From: Nitrospira sp.
Lineage (GTDB): Bacteria > Nitrospirota > Nitrospiria > Nitrospirales > Nitrospiraceae
Direction: 5' to 3'
Length of the DNA stretch: 64,000 bases
Assembly: GCA_030692565.1 (NCBI GenBank)
Contig: JAUYAO010000056.1
Location: 1 to 64,000 of the forward strand
Positions 8,037 through 18,200 of this stretch are shown here, one piece after another (the stretch's first letter is position 1; every line of letters begins with the position of its first letter). The notes beneath the pieces are model-generated. The model did no database searches. It had not been told where the DNA came from and worked only from the letters and a program-made list of their open reading frames with translations. A program made the translations under genes and the position numbers.

Positions 8037-8447
8037 TTAATGGACATGCCCGTGTCCGTCATCCACCAAGCCCGTCTTTCCGGGAACGTGCACATTCCGT
8101 AAGGGTGGGGAATTCCAGATGACAGTGTGGCCCGGCGCCAAGTTCGCGGCCTCGATAAAATGGCGATCTCCTTCTTTGAAGTCTTTCAGTTTGTACAGCG
8201 CCATCCCGAGATTGTAATGGGCCTCCGCCAGGCCCGGGGCTGCCGTGATCGCGGCCTCGAAATGTTGTCTCGCTTGCGGCCACTGATTCTGCTCGTATGC
8301 CAGGATGCCCGCTTCATGGTGCTGCACCGCCGTTGTGATCGTGCCCGTCGGCGCGGACAATGGCTTGCGCGCGGGGACCGATTGGCATCCGCTTGCCAGG
8401 GCAAGCCCGATCACGAACGCGAGCATCACACCTACTGTACTGTGCAT
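8037..8447 (-). CDS. TPR-repeat lipoprotein
   Basis: 136 aa from the ATG at 8447, which has an excellent RBS (AAAAGGAGGAAA); an upstream in-frame extension to 8567 lacks one. The signal peptide ends in a lipobox (LASGC, Cys about 22). Two TPR-like helix pairs follow (about 45-110: HHEAGILAYEQNQWPQARQH and AHYNLGMALYKLKDFKEGD). The C-terminus is His/Gly-rich (DDGHGHVH), which would suit metal binding in this metal-resistance block. It is probably an envelope protein interacting with partner proteins. Confidence 0.8.
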   Translation of the reverse strand: MHSTVGVMLAFVIGLALASGCQSVPARKPLSAPTGTITTAVQHHEAGILAYEQNQWPQARQHFEAAITAAPGLAEAHYNLGMALYKLKDFKEGDRHFIEAANLAPGHTVIWNSPPLRNVHVPGKTGLVDDGHGHVH

Positions 8448-8594
8448 GACTTTCCTCCTTTTCTGAACGATCCCGTCTCCAGTGGTTCGTACACTTCCAA
8501 TGGCCTCATCGCCTGTGTTGGCGCCGCGTGCCGGCGCTGTGGCAGAGCGTGCTGTTTCCTCCAACACCTCCGACGGCCAGCTCGGGGCGCGCCC

Positions 8595-8843
8595 TCACTC
8601 TGGTTTCTTCAAGATCAGGAGGAGGCGCGCTGGCTGACCATTCCCTGTGACCGCTGCGGCAAGCTCCCACCCAGTACTTCCATGCTGACTCAACGCGGCT
8701 TGCACTCTTTCGGCATCGGCCGCCACGTCAATCACCTTGTACTCGAGCGGCTTGGAGTGGTGTGGCCACACGGCCAATACGATGGTCGCCACCAGCAATG
8801 TCCCGGCCACACCCCATATCCAATTGAAGCCATCAGGTTTCAT
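8595..8843 (-). CDS. Small membrane protein with DUF4177-like domain
   Basis: 82 aa. One membrane helix (about 9-28) is followed by a domain with the pattern LEYKVIDV...STGWELAAAV...LLILKKPE, typical of DUF4177-type small proteins of unknown function. RBS GAGGAGGAGG lies 6 nt before the ATG. It sits between the TPR lipoprotein and the P-type ATPase of the metal block. Confidence 0.72.
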   Translation of the reverse strand: MKPDGFNWIWGVAGTLLVATIVLAVWPHHSKPLEYKVIDVAADAERVQAALSQHGSTGWELAAAVTGNGQPARLLLILKKPE

Positions 8844-9060
8844 GACAGACCTCCTCCTCTCGTCACTTGCTTCATCCCAGCAGTTGATACCCGAACAGGC
8901 AACAAAACCGGAACGTGTGTGCCCATCATTTGGTACAAGGGGCAGGACTTTGAAGCTCTACCCGTTGCCTCATCGCTTCTGCCAGCGCTGCTGGCGTCGG
9001 CGGATAATTCTCTACGGCATCATGACTTCCTTCTCTTTCGCGAGCCGGCTCAGGCTACTC

Positions 9061-11022
9061 TCACAGAGGCGCCCCCGTGTCGAGACGTGGTTCCCTGTGC
9101 CAACCGACCCGCAGTCCATTCGCGACGGCCAAGAGTTCGCTTGTCTCGTGAGCGAGGACCACAAGAGCGACGCTGAGCAAGCCGCTGACTGCCAGAGGGA
9201 TCAGCACAGCGAGGAGCAGGAGGGAGAACGCGATGTTCTGCGCACTGATTTGTCTGGCCTTGCGTCCCAGTCGAAGCGCTTCGATCACCTTGGAAAGGTC
9301 GTCGGCCATCAATGCCACATCTGCCGCTTCAATAGCCGCATCCGTGCCGACTGCACCCATCGCCACGCCGCAGGTGGCGGCCGCCAGGGCTGGGGCGTCG
9401 TTGATCCCGTCCCCGACCATCAGCACGGCGCCATAGCGGGCTTCCAGGTCCTGCACTGCTCGGACTTTGTCTTCCGGCTTGAGCTCCGCCCGGTAGGAAT
9501 CGATACCCAACTTCTGGGCCACGCTCTGCGCCGTTCGCGCATTATCTCCCGTCAACATGACAATGCGGACGTGCATCCGGTGGAGATCGGCAATGACGTT
9601 TCGCATCCCCTCGCGGATACGGTCCTGCAGCGCCAGCAGGCCACGCAGTTCTTGTTGTCTCCCTACCAGCACTACAGTCTTCCCGTCTGCCTGTAACGCT
9701 CGCAGACGGTCCTGCACCGGCTTCAGGTCCACGCCAAGCTCTTGGAACAGATCGGGACTCCCGACGTACCAGCTCTGATCTCCCACCACCGCCGTCGCGC
9801 CAGCGCCTGTGAGCGCCTGAAACGCTCGCACTTCAACAGGGACGATTCCCTCAGTCCGCGCCCGGTCCACGATCGCCCGCGCCAGCGGATGCTCGGAGCC
9901 ATATTCCACACCAGCAGCAATCGCGAGGATCTCAGCTTCTGAGCCGGTAAGGGAAATGAAGTCGGTCACGACTGGCTTCCCATACGTCAGGGTGCCGGTC
10001 TTGTCGAACGCGATCACGCGAATCCCTCCGAGATGCTCCAGGTGCACCCCACCCTTGATCAAGATCCCGCGCTTCCCCGCGGTGCCGATCGCGGCCGCGG
10101 TCGCGACCGGCGTGGACATCACGAGCGCGCAAGGCGCAGCCGCGACGAGAAGCACCACGGCTCGCCTCGCCCAGTCGGCCAGTGGCCATCCCAAAAGCCA
10201 CGGCACGAGAAGACACCCAAAGGAGGCGAGCAGGACCAGCGGGCTATAGCAGCGACCGAAGCGCTCAATCCATTGCTGTGCCGCGCCCTTCCGTTCCTGC
10301 GCGTCCTCAACCAGATGGATGATCTTGGCCAGGGTATTGTCCTGAAACGAGGCCGTCGCCTCCACCACTAAGAGTCCTTGTCGATTGAGCGAGCCGGCGA
10401 ACACCTTCATCCCTGGGCTCTTGTCCACCGGAATAGATTCTCCCGTAATCGGGGATTCATCGAGGCTCGAGCTGCCTGATCGGATGATCCCGTCGGTGGG
10501 GAGCGCCTCGCCAGGGCGAATCAGGAAGTGATCGCCCACTTGGAGGCGGTCAGCCGGGATGGTCAGCTCCTCTCCGTTGCGCAGGACATGGGCTTCCTTC
10601 GGTGCGAGATCCAGCAAAGCCCGAATCGCCGACCGCGTCCGGGCATAGGTGTACTCCTCCAAGCCTTCAGCGGACCCGTAGAGAAAGACGAGAAAGGCCG
10701 CTTCATCCCAGAGGCCCAAGATGCCGGATCCCACCGTCGCTGCGAGCATCAAGAGGTCAATCCCCACGACCCGGTCGCGAACCAGTGCTTCCACAGCCTC
10801 GCGACTCCAGTGATACCCGCCTAAGGGGATCGCCAGGAGGTAACACACGTCCTCGGCTTGCGAAGAGATCAGCCCCAGATGGGCGAGGACGAATCCCGCA
10901 CCAGCCAGCGCGCCAGCCATGAGCGCGTTGCGAAGCACGGGGTAGCGCCACCATGGCCCGTCAAAGCCGTCCGTGTGATCACGTCCTTCCGGCATCACTG
11001 GGCTCATTCTGCTCTTACACAT
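9061..11022 (-). CDS. P1B-type heavy-metal ATPase with APC instead of CPC motif
   Basis: 653 aa from the ATG at 11022, which follows AGGGAGGA; a longer frame to 11088 is not needed. Visible: actuator ITGESIPV, TM6 motif AAAPCALVMSTPVA, DKTGTLTYGKP, the P1B HP dipeptide (SEHPLARAI), GDGINDAPAL and a TM8 motif HETSELLAV. There is no N-terminal metal-binding CXXC domain; instead the N-terminus has one Cys, Met and His residues. The transmembrane motif is APC rather than CPC, SPC or TPC, so specificity is uncertain (zinc, iron, cobalt or other). The CDF and RND neighbours suggest divalent-cation export. Confidence 0.88.
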   Translation of the reverse strand: MCKSRMSPVMPEGRDHTDGFDGPWWRYPVLRNALMAGALAGAGFVLAHLGLISSQAEDVCYLLAIPLGGYHWSREAVEALVRDRVVGIDLLMLAATVGSGILGLWDEAAFLVFLYGSAEGLEEYTYARTRSAIRALLDLAPKEAHVLRNGEELTIPADRLQVGDHFLIRPGEALPTDGIIRSGSSSLDESPITGESIPVDKSPGMKVFAGSLNRQGLLVVEATASFQDNTLAKIIHLVEDAQERKGAAQQWIERFGRCYSPLVLLASFGCLLVPWLLGWPLADWARRAVVLLVAAAPCALVMSTPVATAAAIGTAGKRGILIKGGVHLEHLGGIRVIAFDKTGTLTYGKPVVTDFISLTGSEAEILAIAAGVEYGSEHPLARAIVDRARTEGIVPVEVRAFQALTGAGATAVVGDQSWYVGSPDLFQELGVDLKPVQDRLRALQADGKTVVLVGRQQELRGLLALQDRIREGMRNVIADLHRMHVRIVMLTGDNARTAQSVAQKLGIDSYRAELKPEDKVRAVQDLEARYGAVLMVGDGINDAPALAAATCGVAMGAVGTDAAIEAADVALMADDLSKVIEALRLGRKARQISAQNIAFSLLLLAVLIPLAVSGLLSVALVVLAHETSELLAVANGLRVGWHREPRLDTGAPL

Positions 11023-11142
11023 GCTGTTCCTCCCTTGGTCGCCCAGACCAGTCACGCTCAGGGGTCTCTTCCTTTTGAGCGTCGCCAACCCCCCTCTGAT
11101 GCGGGAGCTTCCCGGCGTGCCAATCAGCGCTATCCGAAGTCC

Positions 11143-11376
11143 TTAAAGAAGATCCTTGCGCTTCTCTTCGAATTCCTGCTTATTGATCTCCCCACGGGCG
11201 TAGCGCTTCTTCAGAATCTCCAGGGCCGATTCCGGCTCGCGAGAGGATGACCCAAATCCCTTTTGTTCCAACCACGACTTCATCCACAGCACCACAGCGA
11301 CCGTCCCCACCGCCCAGAAGATAACCATCAAGACATAACCGACCCAGCCCCAAAGCCCCACCATTGGTTCGTGCAT
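11143..11376 (-). CDS. SHOCT-domain small membrane protein
   Basis: 77 aa. One membrane helix (about 10-32) is followed by a linker and a C-terminal SHOCT motif (ILKKRYARGEINKQEFEEKR). SHOCT modules are short oligomerisation-type domains found at the ends of membrane proteins. It lies between the P1B ATPase and the lipoprotein gene on the same strand. RBS near GAAGGAGAC. Function unknown. Confidence 0.85.
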   Translation of the reverse strand: MHEPMVGLWGWVGYVLMVIFWAVGTVAVVLWMKSWLEQKGFGSSSREPESALEILKKRYARGEINKQEFEEKRKDLL

Positions 11377-11406
11377 GGCTGTCTCCTTCAGCTTTCCATT
11401 AACTCC

Positions 11407-12339
11407 TCATCGCCGCGTGTCTCCGGGTTCCTGTTCGGGACCACAAGGCTTCAGTCGAAGCGACTGGCCCGCTGCATCCGCAACGTCTCTGATGGCGCGT
11501 TCCAGGTTGACCCCAAGTTGGACCTCTTTCCGCCGTCGCTCTTCGGGAGGGAACACGGCGAGAGTTTTCCCAGGAATCAGGACCATGACCGTCTGCGTAC
11601 TCCAAAGCGGTCCGCCACAGGGTCCTGTCTGCACGGCCTCGACTTGGACCCGCACGGGTCGAAGTCCCCACCCAAAGGCATAGGCCCCGCCCCACCAAAA
11701 GGGCAGATCCGTGGAAAGATCGAGAGCCATGAAGCCGCCCACGACGGCCGGGTTCCAGCCTGAGGCGAACCCGACAGTCATGAGATGAGCGGTCGCCGTC
11801 ATCGCCCAACCTCCCACCCAGTACTGCCAGTGCACGGCACCATAATCCGGGAGGCGTCCTGTGACAATGATATCGGCCCCGCTCTCGTCGGCAAGGGCAC
11901 GGAGTTGCGCTTCACTGAGCCGTTCCCGCCGAACGCCGAGATTGCCGAACATACGCCTGGTCTCGCCGAATGGCACGACCCGGAATCCCGGTTGCGCAGC
12001 CAACTGTTCCGTCAACAGCCGCTGCGCTCTGAGCTCTACCTCCTCGATAAGCTGAGCCCGGATGGCCGGTTCGACCTCTGGAGACGGCGTCTCCTCGAAC
12101 GTCTGCATCTGCGTACTTTTTGTGATGGGCGCGTCCAGCGTGACCTGCACCACAAGGAGCTTGAGCGGTGGATCAGGCGGAGGCAGCTCTCCTGACCACC
12201 AGCCTGCGCACCCGCCGCTAGGCAAGACCACGAACAGGAGTAGGGCGCTATGCAGGAGAAGCTCTCCCCGCTTCCCCTCCCGTTGCTCGGAACGTCCCGG
12301 CCAACCCACTTTCAGCCCGATAACACTTGAATAGGTCAC
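11407..12339 (-). CDS. Lipoprotein of unknown function (intact paralogue of 7598-7951)
   Basis: 310 aa from a GTG at 12339 preceded by GAAGGGAAG; a TTG at 12384 is possible, but overlaps the next gene. A signal peptide with lipobox (LPSGGC) precedes a domain with APITKSTQMQTFEETPSPE and AQRLLTEQLAAQPG. A segment like a curli/CsgG-type nucleotide-free fold follows (ESGADIIVTGRL), then hydrophobic stretches (about 195-235). It may be an outer-membrane or periplasmic accessory of the metal block. The family is not recognised. Confidence 0.72.
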   Translation of the reverse strand: MTYSSVIGLKVGWPGRSEQREGKRGELLLHSALLLFVVLPSGGCAGWWSGELPPPDPPLKLLVVQVTLDAPITKSTQMQTFEETPSPEVEPAIRAQLIEEVELRAQRLLTEQLAAQPGFRVVPFGETRRMFGNLGVRRERLSEAQLRALADESGADIIVTGRLPDYGAVHWQYWVGGWAMTATAHLMTVGFASGWNPAVVGGFMALDLSTDLPFWWGGAYAFGWGLRPVRVQVEAVQTGPCGGPLWSTQTVMVLIPGKTLAVFPPEERRRKEVQLGVNLERAIRDVADAAGQSLRLKPCGPEQEPGDTRR

Positions 12340-12368
12340 TGTGCACTTCCCTTCGCGAGGTTCTCTTC

Positions 12369-12779
12369 TTACTGCGGCATACAATGCTGGAAGATGTCCT
12401 CACAATGCTCATGCGACTCCGATGATTCCGGCATCGCCCGATACTGCACCTCGATGACGCGATGGTCTTGCAGCGTCAGGATCGCCGTGCAACTGTGCTT
12501 GGCTCCCTCGGGGCGGCTGCCTTTGGTCCCAGGAAATGATCCTTCGAGCGATCCACTTTCTTTTGAGTAGGTCAGGATTCTCACATTGTCATGGGATGCG
12601 ACTGTCCGCGGCGGGCCCGCGCAGACCACAACCTCCGCTTCGGACTTGCCGATCAGCGTCTGCGTGACATAGAAGGGTTGCGGGGTCGTCTCGACGCAGC
12701 CGAGATACGCGAGCGGGACGAGTGTGACAACGAGGACCGCAAGAACCTCTCGACAGTCGGCACGGTACAAGCGCGTCAT
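12369..12779 (-). CDS. Lipoprotein-like exported protein, unknown function
   Basis: 136 aa from the ATG at 12779, which follows GGAGG; the much longer open frame upstream is antisense noise overlapping the ynfA-like locus. The signal peptide (LAVLVVTLVPLAYLGC) contains a plausible lipobox. The domain that follows (QTLIGKSEAEVVVCAGPP, then KESGSLEGSF) resembles small SmpA/OmlA-type lipoproteins that begin with a 'GKSeaeV' turn. The C-terminus has His and Cys residues (HEHCEDIFQHC), possibly metal binding. Confidence 0.68.
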   Translation of the reverse strand: MTRLYRADCREVLAVLVVTLVPLAYLGCVETTPQPFYVTQTLIGKSEAEVVVCAGPPRTVASHDNVRILTYSKESGSLEGSFPGTKGSRPEGAKHSCTAILTLQDHRVIEVQYRAMPESSESHEHCEDIFQHCMPQ

Positions 12780-12841
12780 GCTGTGCCTCCATAATGGCGT
12801 AGTCGTCATAGTCAGCACGGCGCCAGGTCTCATCCCCCTCA

Positions 12842-13170
12842 TCACGGACGAGTCGCGTACATGATCATCCCCATGCCGGCCGGGCAGATGATCGCTCCCA
12901 TGGCATCGAAGCGATCCGGTTTGGTTCCGTCGAAGCTCCAGCCCCAGAGAAGCGACAGTACGATGAACATCCCACCGTAGGCGGCGTGCACCCGGCCGAA
13001 GTGCGCCGGTTGGAAAGTCGGAATCACGCCGCACAGGATCAAGATGGCCGCCCCGGCAACGGCATATCTCCAGTGATGACCTTCCCTGAATGAGCGCCAT
13101 ACGAGATCGCCGCCGCCGATTTTGCACAGCCGGCGAGTACAAATGATCCCAGTGAACCGGGCGGACTCAT
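12842..13170 (-). pseudogene. YnfA/UPF0060-family membrane protein, frameshifted
   Basis: The C-terminal 66 codons (ending at 12842) read AHFGRVHAAYGGMFIVLSLL and KPDRFDAMGA, classic for the UPF0060/YnfA family of four-helix membrane proteins. In the same frame, upstream codons encode DLVWRSFREGHHWRYAVAGA, but there is no start. The N-terminus (MSPPGSLGSFVLAG, ATG at 13170) is in another frame. Restoring one base near 13128 joins them into about 109 aa, the normal family length of about 108. So this is either a 1-nt deletion pseudogene or a sequencing error. Confidence 0.8.
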
Positions 13171-13242
13171 GGTGATCTCTTCTCCATCTATACAGGCATA
13201 GGCAGGCGCAGGATGCACACGCATCGGAACCTCACCTGATTC

Positions 13243-14124
13243 CTATTCGATCTGAACCGGGTTCGATCGTTCCTCCACGATCTGCAGCGTGACATGGTCA
13301 ATTCCGAAGCGATCTTGCAACAGCTGTTGCAAGCGCCCCAACACGGCGTCCCGATCCGCTCCAACAGAGACGATCACGTGGGCACTCAGGGCGTCGAGGC
13401 CGGAGGTGATGGTCCAAATATGCAGATCGTGAATCCCTTTCACGTCGGGCACGCCGGCCATGGCTTGTCCGACCTCTTTGGCGTCCAGATGAGTCGGCAC
13501 GCCTTCCATGAGCACATGCACGGCCTGAGTGAGCAGTCCCCACGTGCGCCAGACGATAAAGATACTGATGCCCGCGCTCAGAAAAGGATCGATGAGCAAC
13601 CACCCGGTGAGCCAGATCGTGACCCCCCCAAGGATGACTCCGACCGAACTGATCGCGTCGCTGAGCACTTCTAAATACGCACTGCGAACATTCAGACTCG
13701 ACGCGGATTCGTCAGCGAGCAGCTTCATGCCTGCGATATTCACGGCGAGACCGACGAGTCCGATGAGTAGCATCGGCACGCCCAGCACGTGGGGCGGCTC
13801 GAAGGCACGCCGGTAGGCCTCGTACAGAATCCAGATGGCCAACAGCAACAGCACCACCGCATTGATGACCGCGGCGAGGATCTCGGCGCGGTGATATCCG
13901 TAGCTCTTCTCCGGCGTCGAGGGTCTGGCCGCCATCCACATGGCAAAGGCGCTGAGTCCAAGGGCTGCTACATCCGTCAACATATGGCCTGCGTCGGCCA
14001 ACAGGGCCAAACTTCCCGTGAGCAGACCGCCGACCACCTCGATGACCATGAATGTTCCGGTCATCAGCAGGACGATCAGCAGGCTCCGTCGTTTCTGCGT
14101 TCTATCTTGTCTCGAGTCTTCCAC
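13243..14124 (-). CDS. Cation diffusion facilitator (CzcD-type zinc/cobalt/cadmium exporter)
   Basis: 293 aa starting at a GTG (14124) placed 6 nt after GGAGG; a GTG 30 bp upstream is less well placed. Six membrane helices (about 15-205) precede a cytoplasmic domain (about 205-285). Metal-site motifs: LLADAGHMLTD in TM2 and YLEVLSDAISS in TM5, and a cytoplasmic HDLHIWTI motif. CDF proteins exchange cytoplasmic Zn2+, Co2+ or Cd2+ for protons. It is part of a minus-strand metal block with a second CDF and a CzcCBA pump. Confidence 0.92.
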   Translation of the reverse strand: MEDSRQDRTQKRRSLLIVLLMTGTFMVIEVVGGLLTGSLALLADAGHMLTDVAALGLSAFAMWMAARPSTPEKSYGYHRAEILAAVINAVVLLLLAIWILYEAYRRAFEPPHVLGVPMLLIGLVGLAVNIAGMKLLADESASSLNVRSAYLEVLSDAISSVGVILGGVTIWLTGWLLIDPFLSAGISIFIVWRTWGLLTQAVHVLMEGVPTHLDAKEVGQAMAGVPDVKGIHDLHIWTITSGLDALSAHVIVSVGADRDAVLGRLQQLLQDRFGIDHVTLQIVEERSNPVQIE

Positions 14125-14215
14125 AGAGCCCTCCAGTGCTTCACTCAGAAACACACCATCCTATTTGTCGATCGACACCCGTTGTGCATTCAACGAGTAC
14201 AGTGGGCTCCAATCT

Positions 14216-15235
14216 TTAATGCGAATGGGGAGGCCATTCATCATGAGTGTGGTTGGCAATGGCATGGTGCACTTCGCCAGAAGCCGTGGCCGGGTCAATA
14301 TGAATGGTGGCATTGGAGAGGTATTGCAACTCATGCAGGAGATTGTGGCGCACCTCCTTGGCAATGTCATGGCCTTGCTCCACCGAGAGATCCGCCCGCA
14401 CCGCAACATTGACCTCAGCATGGAGCCGATGGCCCAACCATCTGACTCGGACTTCACTGACGTCACAGACCCCTGAGGTGTGATGGACGGCATGAGTAAT
14501 CTCATCAATGACCTCGGGATCGATCCCATCCAGCAGCCGCGTGAAGACGGCCTTGCCGGATTGCCAGACGATGCGCACGATGACTGCCGTGATCACAAGA
14601 CCTACAATCGGATCTGCCAACGCATATCCCAGCCAGACGCCGACCGCACCGAATAAGACCGATAAACTCGTCAAGCCATCGGCCCGGGCGTGGTAGCCGT
14701 CGGCGATGAGCGCGGTGCTGCCGATCTCTTTGCCTACCCGTATGCGAAAGATCGCCACCGCCTCATTGCCGACGAACCCAATCAGTGAGGCGGCGATCAC
14801 AGCCCCCACATAGGAAATCGGTTGGGGGTGCAGCAGCCGCTCCACGGAAAGATAGCCAGTGATCAGAGCGCTGAGCAACATGATGCCGACAATCACGACG
14901 CCGGCTACGTCCTCTACACGCCCGTACCCGTAAGTGAATCGCCTGGTGGGTTGCCATTGCCCGAGCCTGAATGCGATCCAGAGCGGAATAGCCGTCAGCG
15001 CGTCCCCGAGGTTATGAATGGTGTCGGCCAGCAGGGCGACACTTCCCGTGATCCCCACGATGAGAATCTGCAACAGGGCCGTGGCGGCCAATCCGAGGAA
15101 TGACCATTTCACGGCCCACATTCCTCGTTGCGTCGTCAAGAGCGCGGGATCGATCGCTCCGTGAGTATGGCCGTGTGTCTTCTCTGCGTGGGACGCATCA
15201 GATGGTCTATGGTGGTGGGACTCGTGTTTACGCAT
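14216..15235 (-). CDS. Cation diffusion facilitator with His-rich N-terminus
   Basis: 339 aa from the ATG at 15235, which overlaps the stop of the RND pump gene by 8 bp and follows GGAGGG. The N-terminus is His-rich (HESHHH and HGHTHG) and the C-terminus ends in NHTHDEWPPHSH, both likely metal-binding tails. TM motifs are LLADTIHNLGDA (H and D ligands) and LIADGYHARADGLTS; a cytoplasmic domain follows. The HARAD pattern fits the Fe/Ni/Co-type (DmeF or FieF-like) CDFs better than CzcD. It is translationally coupled to czcA. Confidence 0.9.
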   Translation of the reverse strand: MRKHESHHHRPSDASHAEKTHGHTHGAIDPALLTTQRGMWAVKWSFLGLAATALLQILIVGITGSVALLADTIHNLGDALTAIPLWIAFRLGQWQPTRRFTYGYGRVEDVAGVVIVGIMLLSALITGYLSVERLLHPQPISYVGAVIAASLIGFVGNEAVAIFRIRVGKEIGSTALIADGYHARADGLTSLSVLFGAVGVWLGYALADPIVGLVITAVIVRIVWQSGKAVFTRLLDGIDPEVIDEITHAVHHTSGVCDVSEVRVRWLGHRLHAEVNVAVRADLSVEQGHDIAKEVRHNLLHELQYLSNATIHIDPATASGEVHHAIANHTHDEWPPHSH

Positions 15236-18200
15236 CTGTCGACCCTCCGCTGATTGTCTGCTCCACCCCTTGGAGCTTATTAGAACGTTTCTCACCGATT
15301 CTGCCATAGAGCGCCGGGATGACCAGCAACGTTAAGATCGTCGATGTGATCAATCCCCCGATGACGACGGTGGCGAGGGGCCGCTGGACCTCGGCTCCCA
15401 TGCTGGTCGCCACAGCCATGGGGAGAAAGCCGAGGCTGGCGACGAGTGCGGTCATGAGCACGGGCCTGAGCCGGTCCATGGCTCCCTGCATGACAGCCTC
15501 ATCAGTTGGGAGCCCTTCTGCTTCGAGTTGTCGGATGTGGCTGACCAGCACCACACCATTGAGCACCGCAATGCCAAACAGAGCGATAAATCCAATGACC
15601 GCTGAAATACTGAGTGGCAGGCCACGCAGCCAGAGGGCGAGCACACCACCGGACAACGCTAAGGGCACATTGAGAAAAATCAGCAGCGCGGGGCGCATAG
15701 CCCCGAAAATGACCGACAGCACACCCAGGATTAGAAGGAGGGTGATGGGCACGACCACGGCTAATCGGCTGGTGGCTTCTTGAAGATGCTGAAACTGTCC
15801 ACCCCATGTCAGTTCGTACCCTGTCGGGAGCGATACCTCACGTGCCACGACGCGTTGAGCCTCTGCCACGAAGCTTCCCAAGTCCCTTCCCCGGATGTTG
15901 TTCTCCACCACGATGCGACGCTGCACATGCTCCCTGCTGATCTGAGCCGGTCCCGTGTCTACTCGGATGGCCGCCACGCGGGAGAGGGGGACAAGTTCAC
16001 CCTGACCGGTGGGGATGAGCAGATTGCCCAACGAAGCAGGATCTGCCGAGGCACTGTCGGCTAACCGGACGACGAGATCGAACCGCCTGGGGCCTTGAAC
16101 CACGGTGCCGACGACGCGTCCCACACGGGTCGTTTGCACGAGGGTCAGCACGTCGTCTGCCGTCAGCCCATAGCGCGCGATCTGTTCACGGTCCACAATC
16201 ACTCGCAGAAGTGGAAGGCCCGCCACTTGCTCGACTTTGACGTCTGCTGCGCCGCGGACAGTTTCCAACGCACGAGCCACTGCCTCGGCCTGTTGCTTGA
16301 GGACCTCCAGGTCAGGACCGAAGATCTTGACCGCCAGATCGGAGCGCGTCCCCGCGATCAACTCGTTGAAACGCATCTCGATCGGTTGCGTAAAGCCGAG
16401 GCCGACACCCGGAACCGCATCGAGAATGGCGGGCTTCATCTTGGCGATCAGATCTTCGCGCGTGCCGGCCGTCGTCCATTCCTGCTGCGGCTTGAGAATG
16501 ACAAACACATCGGACAGCTCCACTCCCATCACGTCGGTCGCCACCTCAGGGCTCCCGGTCCTGCTCACCACCTGCACGACTTCCGGAAACTTCCGAAGCA
16601 CTCGTTCAACATCCAGGGCATTCTTGACCGACTCACTCAGCGACACGCTGGGCAATCGCCAGATTTGAATGGCCATGTCCCCCTCGTCGAGGCGCGGCAC
16701 AAACTCGATGCCAAGCCAGGCGCTCAATCCGAGGCTCACGACGAACAGACTGACCGCCGGCGTCACCACCCAGGCCGGGCGCGCCGTCGCCCATCTGAGA
16801 CAGGGTTCATAGGTACGGCGCAGCAATCCGAACAGGCGCGTGTCCTCGTGTCCCGATTGAGCCCGCACAAACCAGAAGGCGAGCAGAGGCGTCACCGTCA
16901 CCGCGAGGAGGAGCGAGCCGGCCAGCGCCAGGATGACGGTGAGGGCCATCGGCCGGAACATCTTCCCCTCGATCCCGGTCAGCGCCAGGATAGGCACGTA
17001 CACAAGAATGATGATGGTGACGGCGAGGGTCATGGGACGCAGGACCTCGCGGCCGGCTGCCAAAATCTCGTTCAATCGCTCCTCCTGGCTCATCACGCCC
17101 TTCTTCGCCAATCGTCGAAGAATGTTATCGATCATCACGACCGAACCATCCACGAGCAACCCGAAGTCGATCGCGCCGAGGCTCATCAGATTGCCGGAGA
17201 GTCCGGCCTGCATCATTCCGCTGAATGCGATCAGCATCGACAAGGGAATGGCGGAGGCCACGATCACACCGGCGCGAAGATCGCCGAGAAAGAGGAACAG
17301 CACGGCAATGACGAGAAGTCCTCCCTCCAGCAGATTATTGCGCACGGTATGGATGACCTTCGAGACCAACAGCGTTCGGTCATAGTAGGGTTCGATGGTC
17401 ACACCTGGGGGGAGGGTCGCTTCAATCTCTCTCACTCTGGTCTTGACCCGCTCGACGACCTGTTGCGCATTCTCGCCCGCCAACATCTGCACCATGCCGA
17501 TGACGGTTTCGCCTTCTCCCATCGCAGTCGCCGCGCCGATGCGAAGCGCCGAGGCCTCCTTCACCTCCGCGAGGTCTGCAATGTAGATCGGTACTCCCCC
17601 GGAGCCGTGCGCCACGACAATCCTTGCAAGGTCGGCCACCTGCGTCGCTAAGGCTTCACCGCGAATGAGCAATTGTTCGCGTTGACGCTCAATGTAGCCG
17701 CCGCCGGCGATGGCATTGTTGCGTTCGAGCGCCTCAAACACGTGCCGAAGTGACAACTTGTAGGACAGGAGCTTGGCCGGGTCCACGATGACTTGGAACT
17801 GTTGCGGTTCTCCTCCCCAAATATTCACTTCCACCACGCCCGGCACCGCCCGCAGCCGCATCCCGATCTCCCACTCAAGAAGCGTTCGCAGCGCCATGGG
17901 GCTATAGCCATTTCCTTTGAGTGTGAATTGATAGACTTCGCCCAATCCGGTCGTCAGCGGTCCCACGATTGGACGGCCATACTCGACCGGGATACGTTCC
18001 ATCGCGCGGGTCAGCCGTTCGGTGACCAACTGTCTCGCGCGATAGATGTCCGTCTGATCTTCGAAGATCACCGTGACCACTGAGAGCCCATAGCGCGACA
18101 CAGAGCGGAGCTCGCGCAGGGCAGGCAATCCGCTCAGCGAGGCCTCGATCGGAAATGTGATGAACTGCTCCACTTCAACTGGGCCGAGCGCTGGTGAACG

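Noticed and set aside
12842-13142. Upstream extension of the lipoprotein frame ending at 12369
   Set aside because: It overlaps the ynfA-like locus in another frame and lacks a domain; the ATG at 12779 with GGAGG is a better start.
16095-17651. 518-codon open frame on the plus strand
   Set aside because: Antisense to czcA; composition is His/Arg/Asp-rich noise from GC-rich coding DNA.
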